From: Exilibacterium tricleocarpae
GTDB lineage: Bacteria > Pseudomonadota > Gammaproteobacteria > Pseudomonadales > Cellvibrionaceae
Assembly (NCBI RefSeq): GCF_007004655.1
Contig: NZ_ML660095.1
Span: forward strand, 144,385-208,384
DNA: 64,000 nt
Direction of reading: 5' to 3'
Shown one piece after another: positions 35,750 through 44,355 of the stretch. A program made the translations under genes and the position numbers. Below the pieces are notes generated by a model. It was not told where the DNA came from, did not search any database, and saw nothing but the letters and a program-made list of their open reading frames with translations. Each line of letters starts with the position of its first letter. Position 1 is the stretch's first letter.

Positions 35750-35794
35750 GTAGAACTACTATGTTTTGTAGAACTACTGTGTATGTAGAACTAC
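35750..35794 (+). promoter_or_regulatory. triple direct repeat GTAGAACTAC, candidate operator
   Basis: GTAGAACTAC occurs at 35750-35759, 35768-35777 and 35785-35794 (spacing 18 and 17 bp). Each copy is a near-palindrome (GTAG..CTAC). The repeats lie between divergent aas and the XRE-type regulator gene, 56 bp before the latter's ATG, so autoregulation or control of aas is plausible. Confidence 0.55.
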
Positions 35795-35849
35795 CAGGGT
35801 TTCCGGAACCACTGTGGTTCAAAACACCACCCTGTCCCGGGGAATCACT

Positions 35850-36590
35850 ATGGCCCAGGTAGCGGCGATTGTCGATGCACTGAAATCGGTGCTCAAGGCC
35901 CATAAACTCAAATACCGCGATGTCGCCGTGACGCTGGAGCTGTCAGAGGCCAGTGTGAAGCGGTTGTTTCGCACCTGTGATTTCGACCTGGCGCAGTTGG
36001 AAAAAATCTGTCATATGATGGAGATCGAGATTTCCGACCTGATCCAGATGATGGCCGAGCAGCAGGCGGAGATTCAGGAACTCACGGAGCAGCAGGAACA
36101 GGAGATCGCCGGCGATCTGGCCCTGCTAATGATCACCGTCTGCGTGCTAAACCGCTGGAGCCTGGAGGATATCCTGTCGTTTTACCGGTTTAGCGAAACC
36201 GAGTGCATCCAGCGGCTGGCCCATCTGGACCGCCTGCGTATTATCGAGCTGCTCCCGAAAAACCGGATCAAGCTGCTGGTCGCGCCCAATTTTTCCTGGC
36301 GTAAGGGCGGTCCCATCCAGACATTCTTCCTGCAGACCATCGAAAAAGAGCTGTTTCGGGCCCGCTTTGACAAGGAGAATCACAAACTCCTGGTGCTGAA
36401 CGGCATGCTTTCCGATAACGCCAACCGTGAGTTCCAGGGGAAGATGGACAGGCTGGCCCGGGAGTTTGACCGGCTCAACGATACCGACGCCGGCCTGGCG
36501 CTCGGCAAGCGCCACGGCACGACGGTGGTGTTGGCGATGCGCGACTGGCAGTACGATATCTTCAAGCCGCTGCGGCGCGATGCTGAATGA
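35850..36590 (+). CDS. XRE-type HTH transcriptional regulator
   Basis: 246 residues. The N-terminal helix-turn-helix (LKYRDVAVTLELSEASVKRLFRTCDFDLAQLEKICHMM) is of the Cro/CI type, followed by a helical linker (QQAEIQELTEQQEQEIAGD). The alpha/beta C-terminal domain has no recognised ligand motif; similar proteins occur widely in Pseudomonas-like genomes as uncharacterised regulators. The ATG at 35850 follows GGGGAATCACT; an upstream in-frame start (35814) would add residues before the HTH that are not family-like. The three repeats at 35750-35794 are its most likely binding site. Confidence 0.85.
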   Translation: MAQVAAIVDALKSVLKAHKLKYRDVAVTLELSEASVKRLFRTCDFDLAQLEKICHMMEIEISDLIQMMAEQQAEIQELTEQQEQEIAGDLALLMITVCVLNRWSLEDILSFYRFSETECIQRLAHLDRLRIIELLPKNRIKLLVAPNFSWRKGGPIQTFFLQTIEKELFRARFDKENHKLLVLNGMLSDNANREFQGKMDRLAREFDRLNDTDAGLALGKRHGTTVVLAMRDWQYDIFKPLRRDAE

Positions 36591-36928
36591 CAGCTTTTCC
36601 CCACAAAGGCAATACCACTACCTCCTGCAGTAGCACCAGATAATACTTTTACTATTCTGCTTGCCCATTCTAGACAGACCACCAACACTCGGCTGCGGTG
36701 TGTAACCGCTGTTCATGGCGCGTCGCTAGGCGATACAGGAGTCCGGGCCAGGCCGCGCGACAGCCGTTAAGTGTGAAAGGTTGCGCGCGAATGCGGATGT
36801 CGTGCGAACACGGCCGGTCGTTCGATAAGTGGCCCATGGAATTCAGGACTGCACGGCCGGGCAGGCGATGGGCTAACTGTGCCGTGTTCGAGGTATTTTC
36901 ATAAATCTGTTACTTAGAGGGCTCTGGC
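36591..36928. other. intergenic region without a supported gene
   Basis: Only a short arginine-rich open frame (36698-36904) is present, with no ribosome-binding site or family resemblance. A leader or promoter for the lipoprotein gene at 36929 is expected near the end, but I see no clear -35/-10 pair. Confidence 0.5.
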
Positions 36929-37771
36929 ATGACCAGGAATGTAGCTGGCTATTTTCTCTTGTTTTTTCTCGTCGTGGCGATTTTTGTCAGCGGTTGCGCA
37001 TTCAACCGCACTCAACACCGCAGCAGCAGTGTGGTGGAGTTTTTATATCCCAATACCTCCATGCGCGAAGTGAGACCGGGTATTCCGCGGTTGCAGTTGC
37101 CGCTGAAAGTGGGTATTGCGTTTGTACCCGGCCGGGTGCAGTCTCATCGGGTACTCACCGAAAGTCATAAAACCGTGCTGATGAAGCAGGTCAGCGAACG
37201 CTTCAGGCGCTACGACTTTGTCGGCTCCATTGAGCTGATTCCATCGGCCTACCTGAGACCGCGAGGCAGTTTTGCCAACCTGGATCAGATCCAAAGAATG
37301 TACGACGTCGATGTTGTGGCGCTGCTCGCCTACGACCAAACTCAGTTTACTGACGAGGGGCTGGCCTCTATCGCCTACTGGACGATTGTGGGCGCTTATG
37401 TCATACCGGGCGAGAAAAACGATACTCACACGATGATCGATGCCACTGTCTACGATATTGCCAGTCGCAAGTTACTGTTTCGCGCCCCCGGTGTGCATCA
37501 TATCGACAGCCTGGCGACCCCTGTCAACCTGTCAGAGCAGTTGCGCAACGACAGTTTGAAAGGGTTTCAGAAAGCCAGTGAAAATTTAACCGAGAATCTG
37601 GAGTTTGAGCTTGCGTCATTTCGGCAAAAGGTAAAACAAGCACCCGCTGACTACCAGGTGGTGCGGCGATCGGGCTATGCCGGCGGTGCCACTAATCCTT
37701 ATGGGTTGTTGCTGCTGGCCGGCCTTGGGGTGTGGCTGCATCGCAGCAGGCGCAGCGGTGCAGGGGGCTGA
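36929..37771 (+). CDS. rhombotail-type lipoprotein
   Basis: 280 residues. A lipoprotein signal ends in VSGC (lipidated Cys23). A soluble domain of unknown function follows (LKVGIAFVPGRVQSHRVLTESHKTVLMKQV, then VDVVALLAYDQTQFTD). The C-terminus carries a sorting-like tail: a GG pair in YAGGATNPYG, a hydrophobic helix (LLLLAGLGVWL) and a basic end (HRSRR). This matches the GlyGly-CTERM/rhombotail arrangement processed by rhombosortases. No rhombosortase is recognised in the window; the rhomboid at 30870-31433 lacks its typical motif. Confidence 0.8.
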   Translation: MTRNVAGYFLLFFLVVAIFVSGCAFNRTQHRSSSVVEFLYPNTSMREVRPGIPRLQLPLKVGIAFVPGRVQSHRVLTESHKTVLMKQVSERFRRYDFVGSIELIPSAYLRPRGSFANLDQIQRMYDVDVVALLAYDQTQFTDEGLASIAYWTIVGAYVIPGEKNDTHTMIDATVYDIASRKLLFRAPGVHHIDSLATPVNLSEQLRNDSLKGFQKASENLTENLEFELASFRQKVKQAPADYQVVRRSGYAGGATNPYGLLLLAGLGVWLHRSRRSGAGG

Positions 37772-38148
37772 CCGATTTTCTTACCACGCTAACCCGGTGG
37801 GTTCTTTGGTGGGGCTTCTCCATCAGGTCTTCCCACCGGTATGTTCCACCGGGCTTTCCTACCAGGCTTTTCTACCCGGTGTTCCTACCGGACTACGGAT
37901 GTTCCTCCTGGCCTTTGTCGCGAAGTTGTCTGGTGGGCGCCTGTTGCCGGAATCTCTTGCCGGACCCCCGGCCGGGTCTACCGCTGAACGCTCGCGTTCG
38001 GTTTTCTCCTTGGGTGCGCCGGCTGGACTTTGCTATATCGCTGGCGCATGATTTCCCAGCATCGCTGGCGCGCGACTGACCTTTTCTTTTGGGGGGATGG
38101 TGGTTCAGTGCGTCATAGTGATACCGATAAAATACTGGGAGATCTGTT
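37772..38148. other. intergenic region with irregular short repeats
   Basis: From about 37820 to 37910 the sequence repeats variants of TTCCYACCGG (TTCCCACCGG, TTCCACCGGG, TTCTACCCGG, TTCCTACCGG). Near 38035-38075 TCGCTGGCGC occurs twice. These are possible degenerate repeats of unknown role. No coding frame with a ribosome-binding site is supported. Confidence 0.5.
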
Positions 38149-39435
38149 GTGAAATACCTCTTCATACTGTGGCTGCTCGTTGCCAGTCAGTTGGCCCTGG
38201 CCGGGACTACTCTGATTTATGCCGGCAAGCTTATTAACGGCGCCGATACTGCCCCTCTGGTCGAGCAGACCATTGTGGTGCGGGACAATCGTATTGTCTC
38301 GGTGCAGCCCGGCTATACCGACAGTCGCGACGGCGAAACGGTGATCGATTTGCGCGATTACACAGTAATGCCGGGCCTTATGGATATGCACACCCATTTG
38401 ACTCAACAGTTTGCGGCAAACAGTTATATCGAGCGCTTCAAGCTCAACGAGGCGGACTACGCGCTCAATGCCGTGGCCTATGCCCGTAAAACCCTGCTGG
38501 CCGGTTTTACCACGGTGCGTGATCTCGGTGATTTCTACAACGCTACAGTGGCGTTGCGCAAAGCTATCGACGCCGGTAAGGTCATCGGGCCGCGTGTCTA
38601 CACCGCCGCCAAGTCCATTGCCACCACCGGCGGTCATGCCGATCCCACCAATGGCTATCGACGCGACCTGATGGGGCGTCCCCAGGCCGCCGAGGGTGTT
38701 GTTAACGGTGTTGCCGAAGCCCGCGAGGCGGTAAGGCAGCGCTACAAGGACGGTGCCGACCTGATTAAGATCACAGCCACTGGCGGTGTTCTGAGCGTGG
38801 CCAAAAGCGGGCAGAATCCGCAGTTTATGCAGGATGAAGTTGCAGCGATTGTCGAGACCGCGCGCGACTACGGCATGGCGGTAGCGGTTCATGCCCACGG
38901 CAAAGAGGGCATGAAGCGTGCGATCGAAGCCGGGGTCGATTCCATCGAACACGGCACCTATATGGATAAGGAAATCATGCGTCTGATGAGAAAGCACGGT
39001 ACCTACTATGTGCCCACTATCATGGCCGGTAACTGGGTCGGCGAGAAAGCCAAGATAGACGGCTTTTTTCCGGAACTGGTGCGCCCCAAAGCGGCGGCCA
39101 TTGGCCCGCTGATTCAGGAGACCTTTGCCCGGGCCTACCGCAACAATGTCAAGATCGCCTTCGGCACCGACAGCGGCGTATCGGCGCACGGCGATAACGC
39201 CCAGGAGTTTGCCCTGATGGTGGCGGCCGGCATGCCGGCCATGGAAGCCATTCGCAGCGCGACCCTGCATGCAGCGCGGCTGCTGCGGGTCGATGATCAA
39301 CTGGGCACACTGGCGGCGGGCAAGCTCGCCGATATTGTCGCCGTCCAAGGCGACCCTTTGGCCGACATTACCCTGCTGCAGAGTATCGGTTTTGTGATGA
39401 AGGACGGGGTGGTTTACAAGGGCCCGGACCAGTAG
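38149..39435 (+). CDS. exported amidohydrolase-family (prolidase/imidazolonepropionase-like) hydrolase
   Basis: 428 residues with a signal peptide (cleavage likely after ALA at residue 18). The amidohydrolase barrel shows the metal ligands MDMHTHL (HxH), a carboxylatable Lys in [20 protein letters not shown] and the catalytic Asp in GTDSG. The pattern fits the Xaa-Pro/Xaa-Arg dipeptidase-like subgroup of exported binuclear hydrolases that cleave dipeptides or N-acyl amino acids in the periplasm; the exact substrate cannot be read. GTG start behind GGGAGA. Monocistronic. Confidence 0.88.
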   Translation: MKYLFILWLLVASQLALAGTTLIYAGKLINGADTAPLVEQTIVVRDNRIVSVQPGYTDSRDGETVIDLRDYTVMPGLMDMHTHLTQQFAANSYIERFKLNEADYALNAVAYARKTLLAGFTTVRDLGDFYNATVALRKAIDAGKVIGPRVYTAAKSIATTGGHADPTNGYRRDLMGRPQAAEGVVNGVAEAREAVRQRYKDGADLIKITATGGVLSVAKSGQNPQFMQDEVAAIVETARDYGMAVAVHAHGKEGMKRAIEAGVDSIEHGTYMDKEIMRLMRKHGTYYVPTIMAGNWVGEKAKIDGFFPELVRPKAAAIGPLIQETFARAYRNNVKIAFGTDSGVSAHGDNAQEFALMVAAGMPAMEAIRSATLHAARLLRVDDQLGTLAAGKLADIVAVQGDPLADITLLQSIGFVMKDGVVYKGPDQ

Positions 39436-39645
39436 TCCCTGTGACGGATTCGATTGTAGAAAATAATCTGGTTGAATGAGGCCGCCAACCGGCTGGGCGA
39501 GCGGTTGGCGGTACCTCCACCCGGTCAGGCGGGATTCACACTGATGTTGATGAGAGACGCTGGCGCCGGACCCGTGACTGCGGCAGGCGCGGTGGCGGTG
39601 GCCGGCGGCAAGGCAGGCCGGAAAGTATTGGCAATTATTGAGGGC

Positions 39646-39677
39646 AAAAAAAAGGGGCCAACGTCACTGTTGGCCCC
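39646..39677 (-). terminator. rho-independent terminator of the small lipoprotein gene
   Basis: On the minus strand a 9-bp GC-rich stem (GGGGCCAAC paired with GTTGGCCCC, 6-nt loop) is followed directly by eight T residues. It lies 21 bp past the stop of the gene at 39698-39976. The reverse (plus) direction has A rather than T after the stem, so it is one-sided. Confidence 0.88.
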
Positions 39678-39697
39678 AAGCCTGTGGCTAGTGCATG

Positions 39698-39976
39698 CTA
39701 GTCGCCAGGTGGTATCTTGAGTCGAAATGATGACAGCGCCTCAGTGCCGTATACGTAGAGGGCGGCCGCATCGGGCAGCAGGCCCCATAGAGGCTCCAGA
39801 CCAAGTGAATAACTGACCAGTGTCGCCTCGTCAGTCTCTACAGTCATCCGGCTGCCGGTGACGCTGGAAACTGTCAGGTCTGCGTCCCTGCTGAGCTGTT
39901 CTGTGTCGCTGGTTTCGCCGCCGCCGCAGGCGGCCAGCAGCACAGAGGCCGACAGCAAGACGCTATGGATTGTCAT
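39698..39976 (-). CDS. small predicted lipoprotein
   Basis: 92 residues. The lipobox LLAACGGG is typical of outer-membrane lipoproteins, and the mature part is short and acidic (SDTEQLSRDADLTVSS), ending SSFRLKIPPGD. The family is not recognised. The ATG at 39976 is chosen because it places the hydrophobic signal at the N-terminus. A strong intrinsic terminator follows at 39646-39677. It is divergent from mipA. Confidence 0.7.
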   Translation of the reverse strand: MTIHSVLLSASVLLAACGGGETSDTEQLSRDADLTVSSVTGSRMTVETDEATLVSYSLGLEPLWGLLPDAAALYVYGTEALSSFRLKIPPGD

Positions 39977-40150
39977 TAGGCCTGATCCTGTGAATACACC
40001 CTTAGGGCGGAACAAAGCGCCTGTGGGCACGACTATTTAAGTGACAGTGAGCTTACAGGCAGCCTGCCGTCTCGATCTGTTGGCGATTTGTTTAAGAGTG
40101 TTAAACTCTGTAAAACCGGGTGGCCGGGGTGTGGGGCCGGTGGACAAAAC

Positions 40151-40164
40151 TACATATTTTTACA
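40151..40164 (+). promoter_or_regulatory. RstA-box-like site upstream of mipA
   Basis: TACATATTTTTACA matches the E. coli RstA box TACATNTNGTTACA at all defined positions except one (T for G). A related TACATTTCTACA follows at 40174-40185. It lies about 90 bp before the mipA ATG, close to the RstA-like regulator gene (41568-42272). Confidence 0.55.
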
Positions 40165-40253
40165 AAAATCCGGTACATTTCTACAGACATCAACAAATCT
40201 GCTGTCCACAATAAAAACGTAGAAATTCCAGAGCTCGTCGCGATATTTTACTT

Positions 40254-41135
40254 ATGCCTTACTCACCTCGATTAACAGGGTTGTCCCTGATGCTGTTGTC
40301 CCTGACCGGGTGGCCGGTGCTGGCCGCTGACAACGGCTGTGATAAAGACGATCCAAACTGCGTGCAGGTGGGCACCTGGCAGTTCAGCCTCGCTGTCGGG
40401 CTTGGCGCTCGCTCCAATCCGGTGGAGGGGGGTGACACCATACCGCTGGTGTTGGTGCCCCAATTCAGCTACTACGGCGATCGCTTCTTTATTGATAACC
40501 TCGATTTCGGCTACACCCTGTACGATAGCCCCAAGCAGTCTTTCAGTCTGATTGCCAGCCCCGGTTATGACCGGGTATTTTTCCAGCGCAATGACCTGCA
40601 GAACTTCTTTGTGGAATCCGCCGGCCTGCAAACCTCACTGGGACTGCCGGGGACCGGCCTCGGCTTTGTGGACGATGACTTGGGGGACGAGGAACGCCTG
40701 AATCTACAGGTTTTGCGGGAGCGGGAGCGCCGGGTGACCTATCTGGGAGGCCTCGAATGGAGCTATGGCTTCGACGGCGCCCAGTTGCAATTCAATTACC
40801 TGCATGAAGTTACCGGCGAGCACCATGGCGACGAAGCGCGCCTGGCACTTGCCATTCCTCTGTATAGCCAGCGCTGGCAGTTGGCTGCCACTCTTGGGGC
40901 CACCTGGAAAAGCGACCGTTTAGTGTCGTACTATTACGGCGAAAAGAGGCTGTATGAACCCGGCTCGGCGGTGAATCCCTTCGCCAGGGTGAGTTATACT
41001 CGTCCACTGAACGAAAAGTGGACGCTGAGGATATTTGGACACTACCAGAAACTGGGATCCAGTATTGCAAACAGCCCAATCGTAGAGGAAGACGATGTGT
41101 TAACGGTGTTTGTAGGAGGAGTGTATAGCTTTTAG
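40254..41135 (+). CDS. mipA: MipA/OmpV-family outer-membrane protein
   Basis: 293 residues. A signal peptide (cleavage after VLA-A) is followed by the MipA/OmpV beta-barrel: WQFSLAVGLGARSNPVEGGDTIPLVLVPQFSYYGDRFFIDNLDFGY near the N-terminus, alternating strands, and a terminal FVGGVYSF ending in Phe. Family members are outer-membrane barrels linked to peptidoglycan enzymes or envelope stress. In several gammaproteobacteria mipA sits with a DUF3019 gene and an RstAB-like two-component pair, exactly as here. Confidence 0.93.
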   Translation: MPYSPRLTGLSLMLLSLTGWPVLAADNGCDKDDPNCVQVGTWQFSLAVGLGARSNPVEGGDTIPLVLVPQFSYYGDRFFIDNLDFGYTLYDSPKQSFSLIASPGYDRVFFQRNDLQNFFVESAGLQTSLGLPGTGLGFVDDDLGDEERLNLQVLRERERRVTYLGGLEWSYGFDGAQLQFNYLHEVTGEHHGDEARLALAIPLYSQRWQLAATLGATWKSDRLVSYYYGEKRLYEPGSAVNPFARVSYTRPLNEKWTLRIFGHYQKLGSSIANSPIVEEDDVLTVFVGGVYSF

Positions 41136-41244
41136 GTCACCTGGCCGCAGGCCAGCCCAAATTGCAGGTTATATAGCGCTGATTGCGTGTAGTTTTCATG
41201 GGACGGTTGCGGAACCCGCCGACAAGGGACGGATTCAACTGGAG

Positions 41245-41553
41245 TTGAACCCGCGCCTCTGTACGCTCGCAGAAAATGAACTTCACTGCCAGGCCGATAT
41301 CGATATTATTTGGCGTTCGGATCGACAAGAATCTGTGTGCGTTTCCATTGTCGAGCGACCCGAGATCGAGCATTGCTGGGACAATTACCGTGAGGGAACC
41401 TACAGCATCAAGCTTACATTCAGCAGTGACCTAGTGGTCGAGCTGAGAGACAAGGAGGCCAGGGAGTTACTGGTATCCGAGACCCTGGCGGTGGTGCGGG
41501 AAATGTTGAGATACCGGCACAAACGCCGCAAACCCTGGAATCTGTTTCAGTAA
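41245..41553 (+). CDS. DUF3019-family secreted protein (start unresolved)
   Basis: The conserved part (RIQLELNPRLCTLAENELHC to KRRKPWNLFQ) contains the paired cysteines of DUF3019. The first standard start in frame is the TTG at 41245, which would cut off the strand before LNPRLC and any signal peptide. The frame is open upstream to 41116, and the stretch read from about 41161 (IAGYIALIACSFHGTVAEPA) looks like a signal peptide but has no ATG, GTG or TTG. An ATT or other rare start near 41161, or a sequencing or frameshift change, is possible. It lies between mipA and rstA, consistent with its family's context. Confidence 0.7.
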   Translation: MNPRLCTLAENELHCQADIDIIWRSDRQESVCVSIVERPEIEHCWDNYREGTYSIKLTFSSDLVVELRDKEARELLVSETLAVVREMLRYRHKRRKPWNLFQ

Positions 41554-41567
41554 TAAGTGATCCGATT

Positions 41568-42272
41568 ATGAGTGTAGTACCCAGCCCTAGAATACTGTTG
41601 GTTGAAGATGATGCGCGCCTTGCGGAGCTGGTGAACACTTACCTCGGCGAACATGGATTTATCGTCAATATCGAGGCACAGGGGGACCGGGTAGTGACCC
41701 GGGTACAGCGCGATAAGCCCGATCTGATTATTCTGGATGTCATGTTACCCGGTAAGGACGGCTTTGAAATCTGCCGCGACCTGCGCCCGCATTACAGCGG
41801 CCCGATTCTGATGCTGACGGCCCGCGCCAGCGATATCGATCAGGTACTGGGACTGGAGTTGGGGGCCGATGACTATGTGATCAAGCCGGTGGAGCCGCGT
41901 ATTTTGCTGGCGCGTATAAACGCCTTGTTGCGCCGTGCCGGCTGCGGTTTCGACACCGAAAGTGAGGACCGCAGCTTCGGCAGCCTCTCGATCAACTCCA
42001 GTGCCCGGGTCGCCACCCTGGAGGACAAGCCGATTTCGCTGTCGAGCCACGAGTTTGACCTGCTGCTGATTCTGTCTGCCCGGGCCGGCGAGGTCCAGTC
42101 GCGCGAGGCGTTGTACCAGCAGCTTTACGGCCGCCCTTATGACGGCCTGGACCGCACCGTGGATGTCAGAATTTCTCACCTGCGTCGCAAGCTCGGCGAC
42201 GATGCCGACAGCCCCTTCCGGATAAAGACGGTGTGGGGCCGCGGCTATCTGTTTGTTCCCGACGCATGGTAA
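41568..42272 (+). CDS. rstA: OmpR-family response regulator, RstA-like
   Basis: 234 residues. Receiver domain with LLVEDDARLAELV, phospho-acceptor Asp in LIILDVMLPGKDG and YVIKPVEPR, then a winged-helix C-terminal domain (SLSSHEFDLLLILSARAG, TVDVRISHLRRKLGDD, KTVWGRGYLF). The DQVLGLELGADDYVIKPVEP block is characteristic of the RstA branch. It pairs with the downstream kinase (25-bp gap) and is probably the regulator acting at the TACAT site upstream of mipA (40151-40164). Confidence 0.92.
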   Translation: MSVVPSPRILLVEDDARLAELVNTYLGEHGFIVNIEAQGDRVVTRVQRDKPDLIILDVMLPGKDGFEICRDLRPHYSGPILMLTARASDIDQVLGLELGADDYVIKPVEPRILLARINALLRRAGCGFDTESEDRSFGSLSINSSARVATLEDKPISLSSHEFDLLLILSARAGEVQSREALYQQLYGRPYDGLDRTVDVRISHLRRKLGDDADSPFRIKTVWGRGYLFVPDAW

Positions 42273-42297
42273 CAAACCTTCTCAACAAGCACCTTTG

Positions 42298-43599
42298 ATG
42301 GCTCGTCTCTTTATCCAGCTCTATTTGCTCATTGTCGCTACGCTGCTGGTGATGGGCTGGGGCCTGGATCGCCTGTGGCAGCTTTACGGCGACCAGACCA
42401 GCCTCGAGAACGACGGGACCTACAGCACATTGTTGATACTGGAGCACGAACTCCGGCAACTTTCTCCCGATCGCTGGCAGGCCTATGTGGACGAGGTCAG
42501 CGCCTCCACCGCGGTGCAGTTGCTGCTGTTCGACGGCGATGACATTGCCGGCAGTGCGGTGCAGGACAAGCTCGCCCGCGGCGAAATGGCCCAGATGCAG
42601 TCGGAGGCTGACTACTGGCTTTACCTGAAGCAGATTCCCGGCGCCGACCGCGTGCTGGCGCTCAAGCAGCAGCGCGAAGCCCAGGGGCGCAGCCCCTTCG
42701 AGTGGCTGCTGATGTTGATTTTCTACGCTGCCATCGCGCTGGTCATCATGATCTGGGTGTGGCCGCTGTCGCGGGACCTGAAGATACTGGAGCGTGCCAC
42801 CCGCAAATTTGCCGATAACAGTTGGACATTCGACGCCGATATCAAACCCAATGCCCAAGTGTTTCCGCTGGCCAATGCCTTTCGACAGATGGCGGCGCGC
42901 ATTGAGCGACTCATCAACTCCCACAAAGACATGTCGAATGCCGTATCGCATGAGCTGAAGACGCCGCTGGCCCGCATTCAGTTCGAGCTGGCTATTGCCG
43001 AGAAAGCCGCTGATCTGACTGCCATGCGACGGCACATCAGCAATATCAAGGGCGATGCCGAGGAAATGAATGCCCTGGCGACGGCGACGCTGGATTATGC
43101 CATTTTGGAGCGCGCCGATTTTTCCCTGCACATCAGCGAGCACCGCCTGGCGGAGATTCTGGCGGCCATTGTCGAGCATACCAATCGCGAGGCCGGCGAC
43201 GGTGTTCATATCCGCTTCCATACCGTTGTGCCCGCCATGCCGGTAAGCTGCGACTTGCACCTGATGGAGCGTTTGGCGAAAAACCTCATCTACAATGCTC
43301 TCAAGTACGCTCGCACACAGGTTAGCGTAAGTCTCGGCTTTGGCGGGCAGGCGTTCTGCCTCACCGTCGAGGACGATGGCCCGGGCATCCCCGAATCCGA
43401 GCGCGAACGGGTGTTCGACTCCTTTGTGCGCTTGCGCACGGCCGGCTCCGGTAAAGACGGCTTTGGGCTGGGGCTGGCTATCGTCAAGCGCGTTGCGCAG
43501 TGGCACGATGGCAGCGTCAGGGTGAGCGAGTCCGATCTCGGCGGCGCCCGCTTTGATGTCTGGTGGCCGCGCTCACCGGGTGTGCCGGCCGGGCATTGA
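42298..43599 (+). CDS. rstB: membrane sensor histidine kinase, RstB-like
   Basis: 433 residues. Membrane segment 1 (about 5-22), a periplasmic sensor of about 110 residues, membrane segment 2 (about 145-165), HAMP, then the phospho-acceptor His in SHELKTPLARIQFELA, and N, G1 (DDGPGIPE) and G2 (GFGLGLAI) boxes. It is the partner of the RstA-like regulator. The ATG at 42298 is chosen so that the hydrophobic MARLFIQLYLLIVATLLV is N-terminal; an in-frame ATG at 42253 inside rstA adds a polar leader. Confidence 0.92.
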   Translation: MARLFIQLYLLIVATLLVMGWGLDRLWQLYGDQTSLENDGTYSTLLILEHELRQLSPDRWQAYVDEVSASTAVQLLLFDGDDIAGSAVQDKLARGEMAQMQSEADYWLYLKQIPGADRVLALKQQREAQGRSPFEWLLMLIFYAAIALVIMIWVWPLSRDLKILERATRKFADNSWTFDADIKPNAQVFPLANAFRQMAARIERLINSHKDMSNAVSHELKTPLARIQFELAIAEKAADLTAMRRHISNIKGDAEEMNALATATLDYAILERADFSLHISEHRLAEILAAIVEHTNREAGDGVHIRFHTVVPAMPVSCDLHLMERLAKNLIYNALKYARTQVSVSLGFGGQAFCLTVEDDGPGIPESERERVFDSFVRLRTAGSGKDGFGLGLAIVKRVAQWHDGSVRVSESDLGGARFDVWWPRSPGVPAGH

Positions 43600-43675
43600 C
43601 CCGTAGGTCGAACTCCACTGCCTCTGTTTTCTATGGGATAATGCCTGCCTTTGCCAGCCCGGTTGGATTGCATAA

Positions 43676-44323
43676 ATGCTCAAGTACCAGATAATTCCGG
43701 TTACGCCCTACCAGCAGAACTGCACCCTCATCTGGTGCGATGAGACCCGGCGCGCAGCCGTGGTGGACCCGGGCGGGGATTTGCACCTGATTGACCAGGC
43801 GGTGCAAAACCAGGGGGTCACCCTGGAGAAAATCCTCTTGACTCACGGTCATCTCGACCATGTCGGTGGTACCGCGGAGTTGGCGCAAACCGCCGGCCTC
43901 CCTATCGAAGGCCCGCAGATCGAAGACAAATTCTGGATCGACATGCTGCCCCAGCAAGCGCAGATGATGGGGTTCCCCGCCCCCGCCCCGTTTTGCCCGC
44001 AGCGCTGGCTGAACCAGGGCGATACGGTTGCGCTCGGCAATCTCACGCTGGAGGTGCGCCACTGTCCCGGCCATACGCCGGGGCACATTATTTTCTTCCA
44101 CCCCGAATCCAGGCTGGCCCTGGTCGGCGATGTGTTGTTTCAGGGGTCGATCGGCAGAACCGATTTTCCCCGCGGCGACCACACTACGCTGGTCAACGCC
44201 ATCCGCCAGCAGCTGTGGCCCCTCGGTGATGATGTGGCGTTTATTCCCGGGCACGGTCCCATGTCCACCTTCGGTCGCGAGCGCCAGAGCAATCCGTTTG
44301 TCGCGGATAAGCATTACGGTTGA
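43676..44323 (+). CDS. YcbL-type metallo-beta-lactamase-fold hydrolase (glyoxalase II-like)
   Basis: 215 residues. Metal-binding motif LTHGHLDHVGG (HxHxDH), distal His in CPGHTPGHI, Asp in ALVGDVLFQGSIGRTDFP, and terminal FIPGHGPMSTFGRER. The order and length fit the single-domain YcbL/GloB-like subfamily, with probable hydrolysis of S-lactoylglutathione-like thioesters. The substrate is inferred from family. It is followed by a thioesterase gene. Confidence 0.9.
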   Translation: MLKYQIIPVTPYQQNCTLIWCDETRRAAVVDPGGDLHLIDQAVQNQGVTLEKILLTHGHLDHVGGTAELAQTAGLPIEGPQIEDKFWIDMLPQQAQMMGFPAPAPFCPQRWLNQGDTVALGNLTLEVRHCPGHTPGHIIFFHPESRLALVGDVLFQGSIGRTDFPRGDHTTLVNAIRQQLWPLGDDVAFIPGHGPMSTFGRERQSNPFVADKHYG

Positions 44324-44355
44324 TGCCGAATCCGCACAGATGTTCAGGTAGATTT

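Noticed and set aside
36698-36904. Arginine-rich open frame before the lipoprotein gene
   Set aside because: No start signal, no recognisable family and composition typical of random GC-rich DNA.
39472-39720. Small plus-strand gene after the amidohydrolase
   Set aside because: No ribosome-binding site; the frame runs through an intrinsic terminator of the opposite strand and shows no family resemblance.
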